A stretch of 64,000 nucleotides of DNA from Agrobacterium pusense (GTDB lineage: Bacteria; Pseudomonadota; Alphaproteobacteria; Rhizobiales; Rhizobiaceae), in the NCBI RefSeq assembly GCF_900102105.1, contig NZ_FNBB01000004.1:341058-405057 (forward strand), in the 5' to 3' direction. The position numbers were made by a program, and so were the translations under genes. The notes beneath the pieces were generated by a model. It saw only the letters and a list, made by a program, of their open reading frames with translations, did no database searches and was not told the DNA's origin. The number at the start of each line of letters is the position of its first letter. Position 1 is the first letter of the stretch. Shown here one piece after another: positions 32,357 through 42,450 of the stretch.

Positions 32357-33952
32357 ATGTCGCTACGTGTGCCGGAAGCTGCCCTGCCGGGAATGGTCAC
32401 CAGTCCACATCCCCTGGCAAGCGAAGCCGGCGCAGCGGTACTAAGACGTGGCGGCAATGCTATCGAGGCGGCCGTTGCGATCGCTGCGACGCTTGCGGTG
32501 GTGATGCCGCATTTTTGCGGTCTGGGCGGCGATGCCGTATGGCTGGTCGCCGACAAGCAGGGCCTCTGCCGGTCCTTTCTGGGAATAGGTCAGGCCGCGG
32601 CGGTCCTTCCCGACTATCAGACGGCAATCCCGCTACGCGGCCCCTCTTCCATGATCACGACCGTCTGCGCCGTAGATAGCTGGGGTCATGCCCTGGCGTT
32701 TGGACAGCAGCATTGGCAAGGCCGCGAGCAGCTTTCCGATCTTCTGATGCCCGCAATAGCTTTTGCGGAAAACGGATACCAGCCGGGCAACACACAAGAT
32801 TTCTGGCTTGAATTCAGACGCCCCGAAATAGCCCACTGGCCGGGTTTCGCAGCCGCGTTTGATCATCCAGCAAGCATGGGCATTTTCACGCAACGTCCGC
32901 TTGCTCGAACCCTTCGGCACATCGCCGAGCATGGCTATCGGTCGTTTTATGAGGGAGAGTTGGCGCGCCGCCTTGGAGAGGCGATGGTTTCGCTGGGCTC
33001 GCCGATCACTGCTGCCGACTTGCAGCTCACCCGCACCCGCGATGCGGAACCCGTGTCGCAGGACTATCGCGGCCTAACGCTTTTCGCCCCGCCCCCGCCG
33101 ACGCAGGGGCTTTCCACACTTGCAATCCTTGGCATTCTGTCCCGGCTGGATTTGGCGTCACTGCCGCCATCAAGCGCAGCGCGTTACCATCTTTTGGTTG
33201 AAGCCGTGAAACAGGCGTTCCTCGATCGCGAGCATATCGCCGACCCGGATTTCGCCGACGGCAACTCTCCCGGCTTTCTTGACCCAACCCGGCTTGAGAA
33301 GAAAGCTCAGGCCATCGACCACGAGCGGGCGCTCGAATGGCCTCATGCTTACCAGCATGGTGACACGGTCTTCTTCGCGGCAACCGACGAGCAGGGGCGC
33401 TGTGCAAGCGTGCTTCAGAGCACATATTTCGACTGGGGCAGCGGCGTGGTCGTTGGCGACACCGGCGTCATCTGGCAGAACCGCGGCGCGGCGTTTTCGG
33501 TTGCAAGCGGCCATCCGAACGCCATAAAGCCTGGAAAGCGGCCCTTCTATACCCTCAACCCGGGCATCGCGTTCAAGGATGGATCCCCCTATTTGCTTTA
33601 CGGAACGCAAGGGGCAGATGGCCAGCCGCAAACATTGTCGCTGGTGCTCACAGGCCTGCTCGACTACGGCATGACGCCCGAACAGGCTTTGGCACAACCT
33701 CGTTTTCTGCTTGGCAAGACATTTTCCGACGTGCATCACAGCCTGAAAGTCGAGCAGTCGCCTGACGCGAACATTATCGGGGGACTGACTGCGCTTGGGC
33801 ATGACGTCTTGCCACTGCCGGCACTGTCGCCGATTTTCGGACAGGCGGGCGTCATCTGCATCCAGGATCAAGAAACGATTCTTGGATCCCACGATCCACG
33901 TGGTGAAGGCGTTGCCATGTGTGTTTCCACCGATCGAAAATCAGCAACGTAG
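32357..33952 (+). CDS. Gamma-glutamyltransferase-family Ntn hydrolase
   Basis: The 531-residue protein is a self-cleaving Ntn hydrolase. The N-terminal part (MVTSPHPLASEAGAAVLRRGGNAIEAAVAI) is typical, and the cleavage and nucleophile Thr appears in HGDTVFFAATDEQG. Later GGT blocks are WQNRGAAFS, GKRPFYTLNPGI and GTQGADGQPQ. There is no signal peptide, unlike periplasmic GGT of E. coli, so it may act in the cytoplasm on gamma-glutamyl or other N-acyl amides. The ATG at 32357 follows GAGAGGA. As the last gene of the ABC operon it probably processes the imported compound. Confidence 0.86.
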   Translation: MSLRVPEAALPGMVTSPHPLASEAGAAVLRRGGNAIEAAVAIAATLAVVMPHFCGLGGDAVWLVADKQGLCRSFLGIGQAAAVLPDYQTAIPLRGPSSMITTVCAVDSWGHALAFGQQHWQGREQLSDLLMPAIAFAENGYQPGNTQDFWLEFRRPEIAHWPGFAAAFDHPASMGIFTQRPLARTLRHIAEHGYRSFYEGELARRLGEAMVSLGSPITAADLQLTRTRDAEPVSQDYRGLTLFAPPPPTQGLSTLAILGILSRLDLASLPPSSAARYHLLVEAVKQAFLDREHIADPDFADGNSPGFLDPTRLEKKAQAIDHERALEWPHAYQHGDTVFFAATDEQGRCASVLQSTYFDWGSGVVVGDTGVIWQNRGAAFSVASGHPNAIKPGKRPFYTLNPGIAFKDGSPYLLYGTQGADGQPQTLSLVLTGLLDYGMTPEQALAQPRFLLGKTFSDVHHSLKVEQSPDANIIGGLTALGHDVLPLPALSPIFGQAGVICIQDQETILGSHDPRGEGVAMCVSTDRKSAT

Positions 33953-34418
33953 TTTCCGTGATCAAGCAGCAGCTCTCATGGCGTCCTCCCTGGTCTCAAA
34001 GAGTATCGAATGGTTTTCCTGCCATCGGCGCGATTTTCGTGAAGAGCAAATCCTGATCTTGCCACTGTTCTTCGAAACTCGTGATTGAGCGGGCGCTCAT
34101 TTCGGGATCGAGCGCACCCAGTTCTACCGCCGTATCCGTCGATATCGAGCGGAGTGTTCACTGCCTTGCTCCAAAGCAGGTCTGTAGCATCTGGCCATTG
34201 CTTTCGCGTCCACGCGCAAAGGCCGCGCGGAGGGCGTATCGCCTTCGACACCATCGCATTCAGATCGCGCTGGCTATAGGGGACAGACGACGCTCCTCGC
34301 CGGTTTTTGCACGCCGGACGGGTTGGTCAATCCAATTCAAAACAGTTTATGCCACTCCTTGCATTACTGGTGGACGGATATCGTGTATTTCTGGGGAAAG
34401 TCGGTGAAGGAGGGAATA
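33953..34418. other. Intergenic stretch with a gene remnant
   Basis: These 466 bases contain a degenerate minus-strand coding remnant (33996-34290) and, near the right end, the promoter region of the alcohol dehydrogenase gene. No intact gene is supported. Confidence 0.5.
33996..34290 (-). pseudogene. Frameshifted gene remnant of unknown family
   Basis: On the minus strand one frame reads YSQRDLNAMVSKAIRPP and continues to LLWSKAVNTPLDI. The coding-like text then continues in the next frame as DTAVELGALDPEMSARSI, to KIAPMAGKPFDTL and a TGA at 33998-33996. A one-base shift near 34125-34145 separates the two. Both halves have protein-like composition, but neither has a start with a ribosome site. 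I do not recognise the family. It is probably a decayed C-terminal fragment. Confidence 0.4.
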
Positions 34419-35543
34419 ATGCGGGTCAAAGCAGCTGTGTTGCAGAGGATGAATGTGTCTCCTCCTTACCGCGAAAGCAGGCCTCTTGCGATTGAGGAAA
34501 TCGAACTTTCGCCGCCCGGCCCCGGCGAAGTCCTCGTTCGCATCCGCGCCGCCGGCCTTTGTCACTCCGATCTTTCCGTCATCAACGGTGACAGGCCCCG
34601 GCCAATGCCGATGGCGCTGGGGCACGAGGCAGCCGGCGTTGTCGAGGCCCTTGGGGATGGGGTCCGGGACCTCGAACCGGGTGATCACGTCGTAATGGTC
34701 TTCATGCCGAGCTGCGGGCATTGTCTGCCTTGTGCGGAAGGTCGGCCAGCGCTTTGCGAACCGGGTGCTGCGGCCAACGCAGCAGGAACACTTGTCGGCG
34801 GCGCGATGAGGCTGAATTATCACGGTCAAACCGTCCATCATCATCTCGGGGTATCCGCTTTTGCCGAATATGCCGTCGTTTCGCGCAATTCGCTTATCAA
34901 GATCGACCGCGACCTGCCATTTGTGGAAGCCGCGCTTTTCGGCTGCGCGGTTCTGACGGGCGTGGGCGCAGTCGTGAATACGGCCGAGATAAAGGCCGGC
35001 TCAACTGCCGTCGTCATCGGGCTGGGCGGCGTTGGTCTTGCCGCGGTGCTGGGAGCCCGGGCGGCTGGCGCCAGCAAGATCGTCGCCGTCGATCTTTCGG
35101 AGGAAAAGCTGGCGCTTGCCGGTGAACTTGGCGCGACAGCAGTGGTGAACGGACGCGATGAAGATGCCGTCGAACAGGTTCGACAGCTTACCTCCGGTGG
35201 CGCTGACTATGCATTCGAGATGGCCGGTTCCATTCGCGCTCTCGAAAATGCCTTCAGGATGACCAAACGCGGCGGCACGACCGTGACCGCAGGCCTGCCG
35301 CCGCCCTCCGCGACCCTGCCGGTGAACATCGTGCAACTGGTTGCCGAGGAGAGGACACTCAAAGGCAGCTACATCGGCACCTGTGTGCCCGTCCGCGATA
35401 TTCCGCGGTTCATCGCACTTTACCGTGATGGGCGGCTGCCGGTGAACCGTTTGCTCAGTGCAAGGCTCAAGCTCGAGGATATCAACGAAGGTTTCGACCG
35501 CCTGCATGACGGAAGCGCTGTACGCCAGGTCATCGAGTTCTAG
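34419..35543 (+). CDS. Zinc-dependent alcohol dehydrogenase (class III-like)
   Basis: The 374-residue protein oxidises a primary or secondary alcohol with NAD(P). Catalytic zinc residues are in GLCHSDLS (Cys) and LGHEAAGVVE (His-Glu); structural zinc cysteines are in CGHCLPCAEGRPALC. The Rossmann motif is GLGGVGLAAVLGA. The ATG at 34419 follows GGAGGGA. It is monocistronic and plus strand, 79 bases ahead of the 2H phosphoesterase gene's TTG/ATG region. Substrate and physiological role are not visible. Confidence 0.87.
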   Translation: MRVKAAVLQRMNVSPPYRESRPLAIEEIELSPPGPGEVLVRIRAAGLCHSDLSVINGDRPRPMPMALGHEAAGVVEALGDGVRDLEPGDHVVMVFMPSCGHCLPCAEGRPALCEPGAAANAAGTLVGGAMRLNYHGQTVHHHLGVSAFAEYAVVSRNSLIKIDRDLPFVEAALFGCAVLTGVGAVVNTAEIKAGSTAVVIGLGGVGLAAVLGARAAGASKIVAVDLSEEKLALAGELGATAVVNGRDEDAVEQVRQLTSGGADYAFEMAGSIRALENAFRMTKRGGTTVTAGLPPPSATLPVNIVQLVAEERTLKGSYIGTCVPVRDIPRFIALYRDGRLPVNRLLSARLKLEDINEGFDRLHDGSAVRQVIEF

Positions 35544-35632
35544 GAGCTGCGACGGGATGCCACTGCCACCGAGATCGCTTCGGAAACCCGGGCGACAAGC
35601 CCGGATCCGCTAATTTGAAGACACGCCATCCG

Positions 35633-36127
35633 ATGATCCTGACAGCCCGCATCGCAGAGCACGATCTCATGCCCTTCGATCTGCTTCGTCAGCAATATTT
35701 CCCGCAGGACCGGAATTTCCTGCGGGCGCATCTGACGATGTTTTACCGCCTGCCGGGCGAATATGTTGATGTAATTGGCGAGAGCCTTCGATCCATTGCG
35801 AAAGGTACCAGCGTGATTTCGGCCCAAGTCAGCGGTGTCCGTCACCTCGGTGCTGGCGTCGCGTTCACGATCGAAAGCGCGACGCTGAGCTCGGTTCGTG
35901 GTGCCCTGCGGAGCGATTTCGTCCAATGGCTTGGCTCCCAAGACATGCAGGCGTGGCGACCGCACATCACGGTTCAGAACAAGGCTTCGCGAGCGAAGGC
36001 GAACGAGCTTTATCGCACGCTTGCAGATGGCTTCTCGCCCCACGACATCACGATTGTAGGGCTTGACCTGTGGAGATATCTCGGTGGCCCCTGGGAAAGG
36101 GAGGCCACCGTGCCTTTCACCGATTGA
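35633..36127 (+). CDS. 2H phosphoesterase / 2'-5' RNA ligase-like protein
   Basis: The 164-residue protein carries both H-x-T motifs of the 2H superfamily, HLTM (His33) and HITV (His111), in a length usual for LigT/ThpR-like proteins. Members hydrolyse 2',3'-cyclic phosphates or join 2'-5' RNA ends. The ATG at 35633 starts the first strand; an upstream in-frame TTG is the alternative, and neither has a clear ribosome site. It follows the alcohol dehydrogenase gene, with no functional link apparent. Confidence 0.8.
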   Translation: MILTARIAEHDLMPFDLLRQQYFPQDRNFLRAHLTMFYRLPGEYVDVIGESLRSIAKGTSVISAQVSGVRHLGAGVAFTIESATLSSVRGALRSDFVQWLGSQDMQAWRPHITVQNKASRAKANELYRTLADGFSPHDITIVGLDLWRYLGGPWEREATVPFTD

Positions 36128-36179
36128 TACGCTGCGGCGAAGATTCCGAATGTCTCAAACCATAAAGGGCGCGGACGTT

Positions 36180-36974
36180 TCAGGCTGCCGCGATCAGACG
36201 CGTTGCCGGCCGGGTGGCGGAAAGCTGAGGGCCGAGCGCGAGACGTGCCGCCTCATAGGCGTGCCATAGCTCGACATCCCTGAGCGCGGGAATGGTGCTG
36301 GTTTCCCCCTGATCGAGCCCGGCCAACGCGGCATCGACCATATCCTCGGCCTGCATGACGATCTCGTCGGGAAGATGTTCGACCGGCAGGCCTCCGATTG
36401 CCCAGAAGTCGGTCCGGGTGGCACCGGGCAGGACGGCCTGCGCCCGGATGCCACGGTCCGCGAGTTCGTGATTGAGCGATGTGGTAAACGCCTGCACAAA
36501 AGCCTTGGTACCACCGTAAACGCCGTTGAGCAGTTCTGGCGCAACCGCAACGATCGAAGCGATATTGATCACCGTGCCGCCGCCGCGCGCCACCAGGCCT
36601 GGCACTGCCGCGTATGTCAGGCGCATCAAAGCGGTCACGTTGAGCCGGATCATGGCTTCCATGCGATCGACATCGCTTTCCAGCAGCGTCGTGTGGGTGC
36701 CGATACCGGCGTTGTTGACCAGCGCCGTGATGTTGGCGTCTTCACGCAGCACTTTCTCAACGCGGGCAAGATCGGCCGTATCGCCCAGATCGGCGGCAAG
36801 CACTTGAACCACACGACCCGTCTTGTTCGATACCTCAGAGGCGAGCGACTGCAGCTTGTCCCCGTTTCGGGCTACAAGGATCAGGTCATAACCGCGCGCG
36901 GCTAGACGGTCAGCGTAGATTGCGCCGATGCCGGTTGAGGCGCCGGTGATGAGTGCAGTTCCCTTTGTGGTCAT
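36180..36974 (-). CDS. SDR-family oxidoreductase (YqjQ/DltE-like)
   Basis: The 264-residue classical SDR has TGASTGIGAIYADRL as NAD(P)-binding motif, NNAGIG, the Ser in NIASIVA and YGGTK with catalytic Tyr and Lys. It follows the DltE-like group acting on unknown carbonyls. It is divergent from a GlxA-type AraC regulator 121 bases away, which probably controls it. The start has a usual SDR N-terminus. Confidence 0.88.
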   Translation of the reverse strand: MTTKGTALITGASTGIGAIYADRLAARGYDLILVARNGDKLQSLASEVSNKTGRVVQVLAADLGDTADLARVEKVLREDANITALVNNAGIGTHTTLLESDVDRMEAMIRLNVTALMRLTYAAVPGLVARGGGTVINIASIVAVAPELLNGVYGGTKAFVQAFTTSLNHELADRGIRAQAVLPGATRTDFWAIGGLPVEHLPDEIVMQAEDMVDAALAGLDQGETSTIPALRDVELWHAYEAARLALGPQLSATRPATRLIAAA

Positions 36975-37095
36975 TGATCTGTTCCTTGTTCGGGGGAAAG
37001 CGCCATCGCTTTCGACACGGACGTTATGGACCAGATGACATTTGTCCGATATGACGTATAAACTACGTTTTTAAGACACAGGATAGGAGGAACGG

Positions 37096-38037
37096 GTGCC
37101 TCATATTTCCATGGTGCTAACGCCGGGTTTCCAGTTTCTCGCGCTGGGCGTCCAGGCTGCTTTCGAGTTGGCCAATGTGTTGAAGGATGAAACCTATTAT
37201 ACGCTCTCGATCACCTCGGTCGAAGGTGGCCCCGTCATGTCGTCCAGCGGTTTTTCCGTACCGACCACAAAACTCGATGAGGTGGGACAGGTGGATACAC
37301 TGCTTCTTCTGGCAGGCCTCCTTCCGCCTCCGCAGCAGGATGAAGCAACGCTTGCCACCTTGCGCGCAATGGCCAGGGCATCGCGGCGGGTCGCAGGGCT
37401 CTGCACCGGATCGTTTCTGCTTGGGCAAATGGGATTTCTCGACGGACGGCGCGCAACCACCCACTGGTCCTATGCGCAGGAGATGCGCAGGTCCTTCCCA
37501 AAGGTGCGCGTTGAAGACGATCGCATCTTCATAAACGAGGGACCGGTCTGGACATCGGCCGGCCTGACCGCCGGCCTGGATCTCGCATTGGCACTGATCG
37601 AAAAAGATCTGGGACGCGATGTGGCAGGCGCGATAGCCCGAAGACTTGTAATGCATCATCGCCGGGCCGGTGGTCAGTCGCAACATTCTGAATTGCTCCA
37701 ACTTGCACCCAGCAGTGACCGCATCCAGAAGACGCTGATCCATGCGAAGACACATCTTGCCAACCCTTTGACCGTCGAGGAACTGGCTGAGGTCGCGGCA
37801 CTCTCGCCCCGTCAGTTCAGCCGTGCGTTTCATGCCGAAACCGGCCAGACACCCGCCAAGGCCGTGGAGCAAATCCGCCTGGAGGCAGCTCGCCTGATGA
37901 TCGAGGAGACCCGGCACCCGATGGATCAGATCGCGCGCGAAAGTGGTTTCGTCGATCTTCGGCGCATGCGCGATGCCTTCATGCGGCAGTATGGACAACC
38001 GCCGCAAACCATCAGGCGGCTTGCAAGGACCGCCTGA
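37096..38037 (+). CDS. GlxA-type AraC regulator with DJ-1/PfpI domain
   Basis: The 313-residue protein joins an N-terminal DJ-1/PfpI-like domain (about 1-170, with VAGLCTGSFLLGQMGFLDGRRATTHW including the nucleophile-elbow Cys) to a C-terminal AraC double HTH (about 215-310, LSPRQFSRAFHAETGQTPA, IARESGFVDLRRMRDAF). The GTG start is supported by TAGGAGG six bases upstream. GlxA-like regulators often control divergent oxidoreductases, and here an SDR gene is divergent. Confidence 0.87.
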   Translation: MPHISMVLTPGFQFLALGVQAAFELANVLKDETYYTLSITSVEGGPVMSSSGFSVPTTKLDEVGQVDTLLLLAGLLPPPQQDEATLATLRAMARASRRVAGLCTGSFLLGQMGFLDGRRATTHWSYAQEMRRSFPKVRVEDDRIFINEGPVWTSAGLTAGLDLALALIEKDLGRDVAGAIARRLVMHHRRAGGQSQHSELLQLAPSSDRIQKTLIHAKTHLANPLTVEELAEVAALSPRQFSRAFHAETGQTPAKAVEQIRLEAARLMIEETRHPMDQIARESGFVDLRRMRDAFMRQYGQPPQTIRRLARTA

Positions 38038-38105
38038 TTAAATAGTCTGAAGAGAGATAAGTGCCCTTTCACCTGGGTGAGACCCCCGACGCTTAAGAGC
38101 CGAGT

Positions 38106-39173
38106 TCAATAACCGGTCATTTCCAGATAGCCTCGTCCCGAGGCCGTTCCCGTAAACTCGACTGGTCCCTCCCAGTAAGGGGTCGAGGTCGCCATCCATG
38201 CCTGCTCGTTCAGCGCCGTCGTTTTGATGTCGAGACCCCGGCTTGGAATCTTCAGGTTCCATTCCACCGGAACCGCCTTGCCGTTCACCGTTGCGGTCCG
38301 CAAGGGCGAAATCTGTATCTCCCGGGGATCGACCGGCGAGGTCGTGCCATCGGCCGAAATCCAGTTGGCAGACGTATAACCTCCCTCGTCATCTCTCAGC
38401 CTAAACGCCATCATCTTTTCGCCGGATGCGAGGTGGAGGGAAAACCAGTCCCATCCCGTCTGATTGGAAGCGAGGGGCTGGGATGACCACTCACGATCGA
38501 GCCAGGCTTTGCCTGTCACCTGCAGGACCCGGCCCTCAAGAACGACGTTGCCGCTGACCTCGTAGAAGGGTTGGGAATAATAATAGCTGGCCTGCCCGGC
38601 GGCTGATTTGACCGAAAAGCCCCTGTCCCCCTGAAGAACCAACGGGCCGTTTGCCTGAAGTTTGAGCTGATAATGGAAACCTTTGCCGTTGGCGTTCAAG
38701 TCAATTTTATCGAGAGGGTCGGCATGTCCGGTCACTGCCGTCTTCATCTCCCAATTATCTATCCACGCCTTAAAAGGAGCGACCCCGACACCCCCCTGTC
38801 CAATGCCGCCGCGCGCCAGTCTTTCGGCAACATAATGGCGGCTGGCGGTTGTCACGGCGGCGTGGCCCAGCCAGATCTGCGGATCCGCCCATCCTGCCCG
38901 CTCGCCGGGCTGGAGCGCCGAACGAAAAAGCGTCCATTGAGCCCCTAGCTGCTCACCGTCGGCGGTCTGGAGATTTGCGGTGACGTACCACCATTCGATC
39001 CTGAAGTCCGGATGCGGCCCATGCTCCCGTGGAAAAACCAGCGGCACCCCTCGTCGTGGAACGCTGAAGCCTTCCGCATTTGACCCCAGTCCGGCGAAAC
39101 CCTGCGCTACCGATGCCGCCGGCGCGAGAAGACAACAGACGAAAAAAAGACGAATGATGGGCCTAGCGTTCAT
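38106..39173 (-). CDS. Secreted AttH/CrtC-like (lipocalin-like) protein
   Basis: The 355-residue protein starts with a signal peptide ([21 protein letters not shown], a single Cys pair but no clear lipobox) and shows the CrtC/AttH lipocalin-like pattern. Visible blocks are FPREHGPHPDFRIEWWYVTANL, SYYYSQPFYEVSG, GKAWLDREWSSQPL and GWDWFSLHL. The ATG at 39173 lies inside the last codons of the permease gene, 11 bases before the permease stop ends, so the two are coupled. In Agrobacterium attE-attH, an ABC exporter is followed by a similar AttH. The substrate of this exported domain is unknown. Confidence 0.83.
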   Translation of the reverse strand: MNARPIIRLFFVCCLLAPAASVAQGFAGLGSNAEGFSVPRRGVPLVFPREHGPHPDFRIEWWYVTANLQTADGEQLGAQWTLFRSALQPGERAGWADPQIWLGHAAVTTASRHYVAERLARGGIGQGGVGVAPFKAWIDNWEMKTAVTGHADPLDKIDLNANGKGFHYQLKLQANGPLVLQGDRGFSVKSAAGQASYYYSQPFYEVSGNVVLEGRVLQVTGKAWLDREWSSQPLASNQTGWDWFSLHLASGEKMMAFRLRDDEGGYTSANWISADGTTSPVDPREIQISPLRTATVNGKAVPVEWNLKIPSRGLDIKTTALNEQAWMATSTPYWEGPVEFTGTASGRGYLEMTGY

Positions 39174-41571
39174 TGGCAAATATCCTGAGAAGGTCCGTGG
39201 GTGTCGTTTTCGCCAATCGCCGGACCGGGATCAAAACCGACATGATGGCGGCCACGAGGGCGACAAGGCCCAGTTTCAGCCATTCCATCGGGAAGAGGAT
39301 CATCGGCAGCCGCCATCCGAACGCTTCCACATTGATGATCACGAGGAGAACCCAGGCCAAAACAAGCCCGACGGGAATGGCGGCCACGAAAGTTATGAAC
39401 CACAAAGCGAGTGTGCGGATAAACTCCAGCCACGCCAGATCACGACGGCGAAGTCCGAGCGCCCAGACCGGGGCCAGTTGCGGCAACCGGAGTGAGGCGA
39501 GCGTCAAGAGGCTTGAAAACATCGCAAAACCGGCAACGCCGAGCGTCAGGACGTTCAGGGCGCCCGTCACCGCAAAGGTCTGCTCGAAAATGGCTGCGGA
39601 TTGCCGCTTAAGAGATGCCTGGTCAACGATATTGGCTTCCGGCAGGCCGAACTCGTCCATCAGGCTGCGTCGAAAATCCGCCACCTCCTCCGGCGCAAGG
39701 CGAAGGCCATATCGCAGTTTTTCGACATCTGGATAGTGCTCAACAAGAGTATCAATGCCGATAATCACCTGTCCGGACGGATTGCCGTAATCCGAAAATA
39801 CGCCGACGACGGTAGCGCTCCAGCCACCTGGCAACTGGATCTTCTGGCCAGGTGAAGCCTTGCCGGTCCGCCACAACTGCTCATTGACGATTGCGCCCCG
39901 GCCGCTCGCAATTTCATCCCAGGTCGTGGGCGAGCGAAGGATCAACGGCCAATGATCCCTGTAGGTAGGATCATCGGCGACACCAAAAATCTGCACCTGT
40001 TCGCCTGAAACGTCACCACGGCTGCTCCAGATGGGCAGAACCGCGCGCGTATGTTGAGGAAACCACTGGCGTAGCTTCTCGGCTTCCGTCTCGTCTCGCG
40101 CTGTCACGTAAACCTCTGCTGCAAGTCGCTGATCGAGCCAACCCAGAAATGTCTCTCGAAAACTCGAGACCATCGTGCCGACGCCGATATTGGCCGATAG
40201 CGCAAGCAGCAATGCCATCAAAGCAAGGGAGAGCCCGGGCAATTGCTGACGCGTATCTGCAAAGAACCATCGCACCAGTATGTGTCGGGAAACGTGTTCG
40301 CCTGCCTTCATGGCAAAGGAGAGAAAAGGAGGAAGAATGAATGCCGCGCCGAGCAGCAGCGCGGCCAGAACCGCAAATCCGGATAGGAGCCCACTGCCAG
40401 TCCAGACAAGCAGGCCGGACAGCACGATCAGAAATGTGCCGATTGTTGCCTGTAGCACCAGCCCCCTGACCGATGCCATTGTCCATGCCCGGCTATGCGC
40501 CGCGGACAATATCGGCATCCGCCAGACACGCCATAGATGTTGCAGCGAGGAAAGCCACGTCCCGATCAGCGCCATGCCTAGACCAGCCAGCCACCATTCA
40601 GGCCTGATGGAAAGTGAGCCTGAAACGCTCGCCCCGTAAAGCCCACTGAGCGTCGCGGCAACCCCTGGCAGAAGTGCAGAAGCGATGACATAGCCGAGAA
40701 CGACGCCAAAGGCGCCGGACAAGAGGGCAAAAAGCGTAATTTCAAAAACGAGCATCACCGTGAGTGAGCCGAGCGAGATGCCGAGCGATCTCAAGGTTCT
40801 GAAGGTTCCTCGCCTCTGCTCGAATGACAGACCGGTTGCGGAATAGGCGATAAACAGACCAACGACAAAAGCAAGGAAGCCGAATGCCGTGAGGTTGAGA
40901 TGAAAACTGTCGGTGAGCCGCGCAACGTCCGATCGCCCGCCCGCTTCTCTTATTGTCAGGTCCGGTGCTGCAACCGCGATTGCCTGACGATCCACTGCTT
41001 GTGAGGGTGAAATGACGATCCGGCTGAGATCTCCTTTGCGTTCGAGGATGCGGGCGGCAGTGGAAATGTCGACAAAGGCCGCCCCGTCGGGAATATTGGC
41101 CGTCGGTCTGACGGCAAGACCCGCCGTATCCTTTAAGGCGCTGGCCGTCGCCGGTGAGACGATCATAACGCCGGGCGCGGTCATGAAGTCTATAAGGCCG
41201 GATCGGTCCGAAGGGGGAAGTACCGATCCATCCGAGGGCATCGTCAACGGGTCAATCCCGATCAGCCTGATACGCGTCGTCCCGAACCGGTGTTGACCTT
41301 CGATGACCGGAGAGACATCCAAGCCGGCCCGGCGAAGTCTGGCGTAGGTTTCCAAGGCAATCATGCCGCCGTCTTTGGCGACCAGCTGATCCAGCTGGTT
41401 TTGAGACAATAGCGAGGCCGCCCTGTCATAGCTGGCACGCGCTTCGGAATTGATGGCCTGTACGGCAGACCATAGCGCTGTCGCGAGCGCCACGCCCATG
41501 ACGAGCATCAAGAATTGCAGTGGTCTGTAGCGCCAGTGCGAGAGCAGCGCACTGAAGGCGGTCGCGTTCAT
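39163..41571 (-). CDS. FtsX-type ABC transporter permease (AttF/G- or MacB/LolE-like)
   Basis: The 802-residue permease consists of two FtsX-like halves: a helix near 15-40, a long periplasmic domain (about 45-215), three helices (about 225-330), further helices in the middle (about 370-480), a second periplasmic domain and three final helices. Blocks such as [18 protein letters not shown] and [15 protein letters not shown] are the FtsX-type cytoplasmic loops. The ATG at 41571 overlaps the ATPase stop (ATGA). A longer frame upstream is only the ATPase read out of phase. It exports or mechanically transmits a signal for the linked AttH-like protein. Confidence 0.87.
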   Translation of the reverse strand: MNATAFSALLSHWRYRPLQFLMLVMGVALATALWSAVQAINSEARASYDRAASLLSQNQLDQLVAKDGGMIALETYARLRRAGLDVSPVIEGQHRFGTTRIRLIGIDPLTMPSDGSVLPPSDRSGLIDFMTAPGVMIVSPATASALKDTAGLAVRPTANIPDGAAFVDISTAARILERKGDLSRIVISPSQAVDRQAIAVAAPDLTIREAGGRSDVARLTDSFHLNLTAFGFLAFVVGLFIAYSATGLSFEQRRGTFRTLRSLGISLGSLTVMLVFEITLFALLSGAFGVVLGYVIASALLPGVAATLSGLYGASVSGSLSIRPEWWLAGLGMALIGTWLSSLQHLWRVWRMPILSAAHSRAWTMASVRGLVLQATIGTFLIVLSGLLVWTGSGLLSGFAVLAALLLGAAFILPPFLSFAMKAGEHVSRHILVRWFFADTRQQLPGLSLALMALLLALSANIGVGTMVSSFRETFLGWLDQRLAAEVYVTARDETEAEKLRQWFPQHTRAVLPIWSSRGDVSGEQVQIFGVADDPTYRDHWPLILRSPTTWDEIASGRGAIVNEQLWRTGKASPGQKIQLPGGWSATVVGVFSDYGNPSGQVIIGIDTLVEHYPDVEKLRYGLRLAPEEVADFRRSLMDEFGLPEANIVDQASLKRQSAAIFEQTFAVTGALNVLTLGVAGFAMFSSLLTLASLRLPQLAPVWALGLRRRDLAWLEFIRTLALWFITFVAAIPVGLVLAWVLLVIINVEAFGWRLPMILFPMEWLKLGLVALVAAIMSVLIPVRRLAKTTPTDLLRIFANER

Positions 41572-42227
41572 TGCGACACCTTTCCGCCGCTGAGGGCAAT
41601 GCGCCGATCGAGTTTTGCGGCGAGCCGGCTGGAATGGGTGACGAGCAGAAGCGCGATTTTCGCTGACGTCGTCAGTCGCAGCATGATGTCGATTACGATA
41701 TCTGCGGTGTTCTCGTCGAGATTGCCGGTCGGTTCGTCGGCAAGGATCAGCGGCGGCCGGGCCGCAAGCGTCCTTGCGATCGCAACCCGCTGCTGTTGCC
41801 CTCCCGAGAGCTGCTCGGGATAACGGTCGAGGAGCACCGCAATTCCCAGGGCTTCGACCAGTGTCTTTTCCCACGTCCGATCAAAACGGCCCGCGAGCTT
41901 TGCGTGGAAAGAGACATTGGAGCCGACATCGAGGCTCGGAATCAGATTGAACTGCTGAAAAATCAAACCGACGTCAAGCCGGCGAAATATTGCGCGGTCT
42001 CTGTCGTTAAGATCGGTGATCGTACGGCCGTTCACCATGATGGTGCCGCTGTCGGGCAGATCAAGGCCGCCAACAAGATGCAGGAGCGTGCTTTTGCCGC
42101 TGCCGGATTCTCCCGTCAATGCAAGGCTCTCTCCCGCGTCAACGCTCAGATCAACGCCATTGAGAACCGGTATCGTCCCTTCGGCGGTCTGATAGGTCTT
42201 TCTGAGGCCGGAAATTGATAGGATCAT
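41568..42227 (-). CDS. LolD/MacB-type ABC transporter ATPase
   Basis: The 219-residue ATPase has Walker [10 protein letters not shown], signature [15 protein letters not shown], Walker [15 protein letters not shown] and switch VTHSSRLAA, with size and the ADEPTGNLD form typical of LolD/AttE-like exporters. It is the first gene of the exporter operon, followed by permease and AttH-like protein with overlapping start and stop codons. Confidence 0.9.
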   Translation of the reverse strand: MILSISGLRKTYQTAEGTIPVLNGVDLSVDAGESLALTGESGSGKSTLLHLVGGLDLPDSGTIMVNGRTITDLNDRDRAIFRRLDVGLIFQQFNLIPSLDVGSNVSFHAKLAGRFDRTWEKTLVEALGIAVLLDRYPEQLSGGQQQRVAIARTLAARPPLILADEPTGNLDENTADIVIDIMLRLTTSAKIALLLVTHSSRLAAKLDRRIALSGGKVSQ

Positions 42228-42450
42228 GGGAGCTTTGGTCTCTAACTAATCTTATATGATCGGATGTGGTCACAGATTTCAACCAAGCTGACCCGACGAT
42301 GTTCCCTTGGCGCGAGACAGAAGCCCGCCCCGATTTTGTCTACCAATACGATGTCCACCACTTCCACGGGTATTTGGAATCAATGGCCAAGTCGGATAAG
42401 CCTGTTTGCGGATGTGGTTGCGATTTGCTGCGGATCATTCGAGGTTTGAG

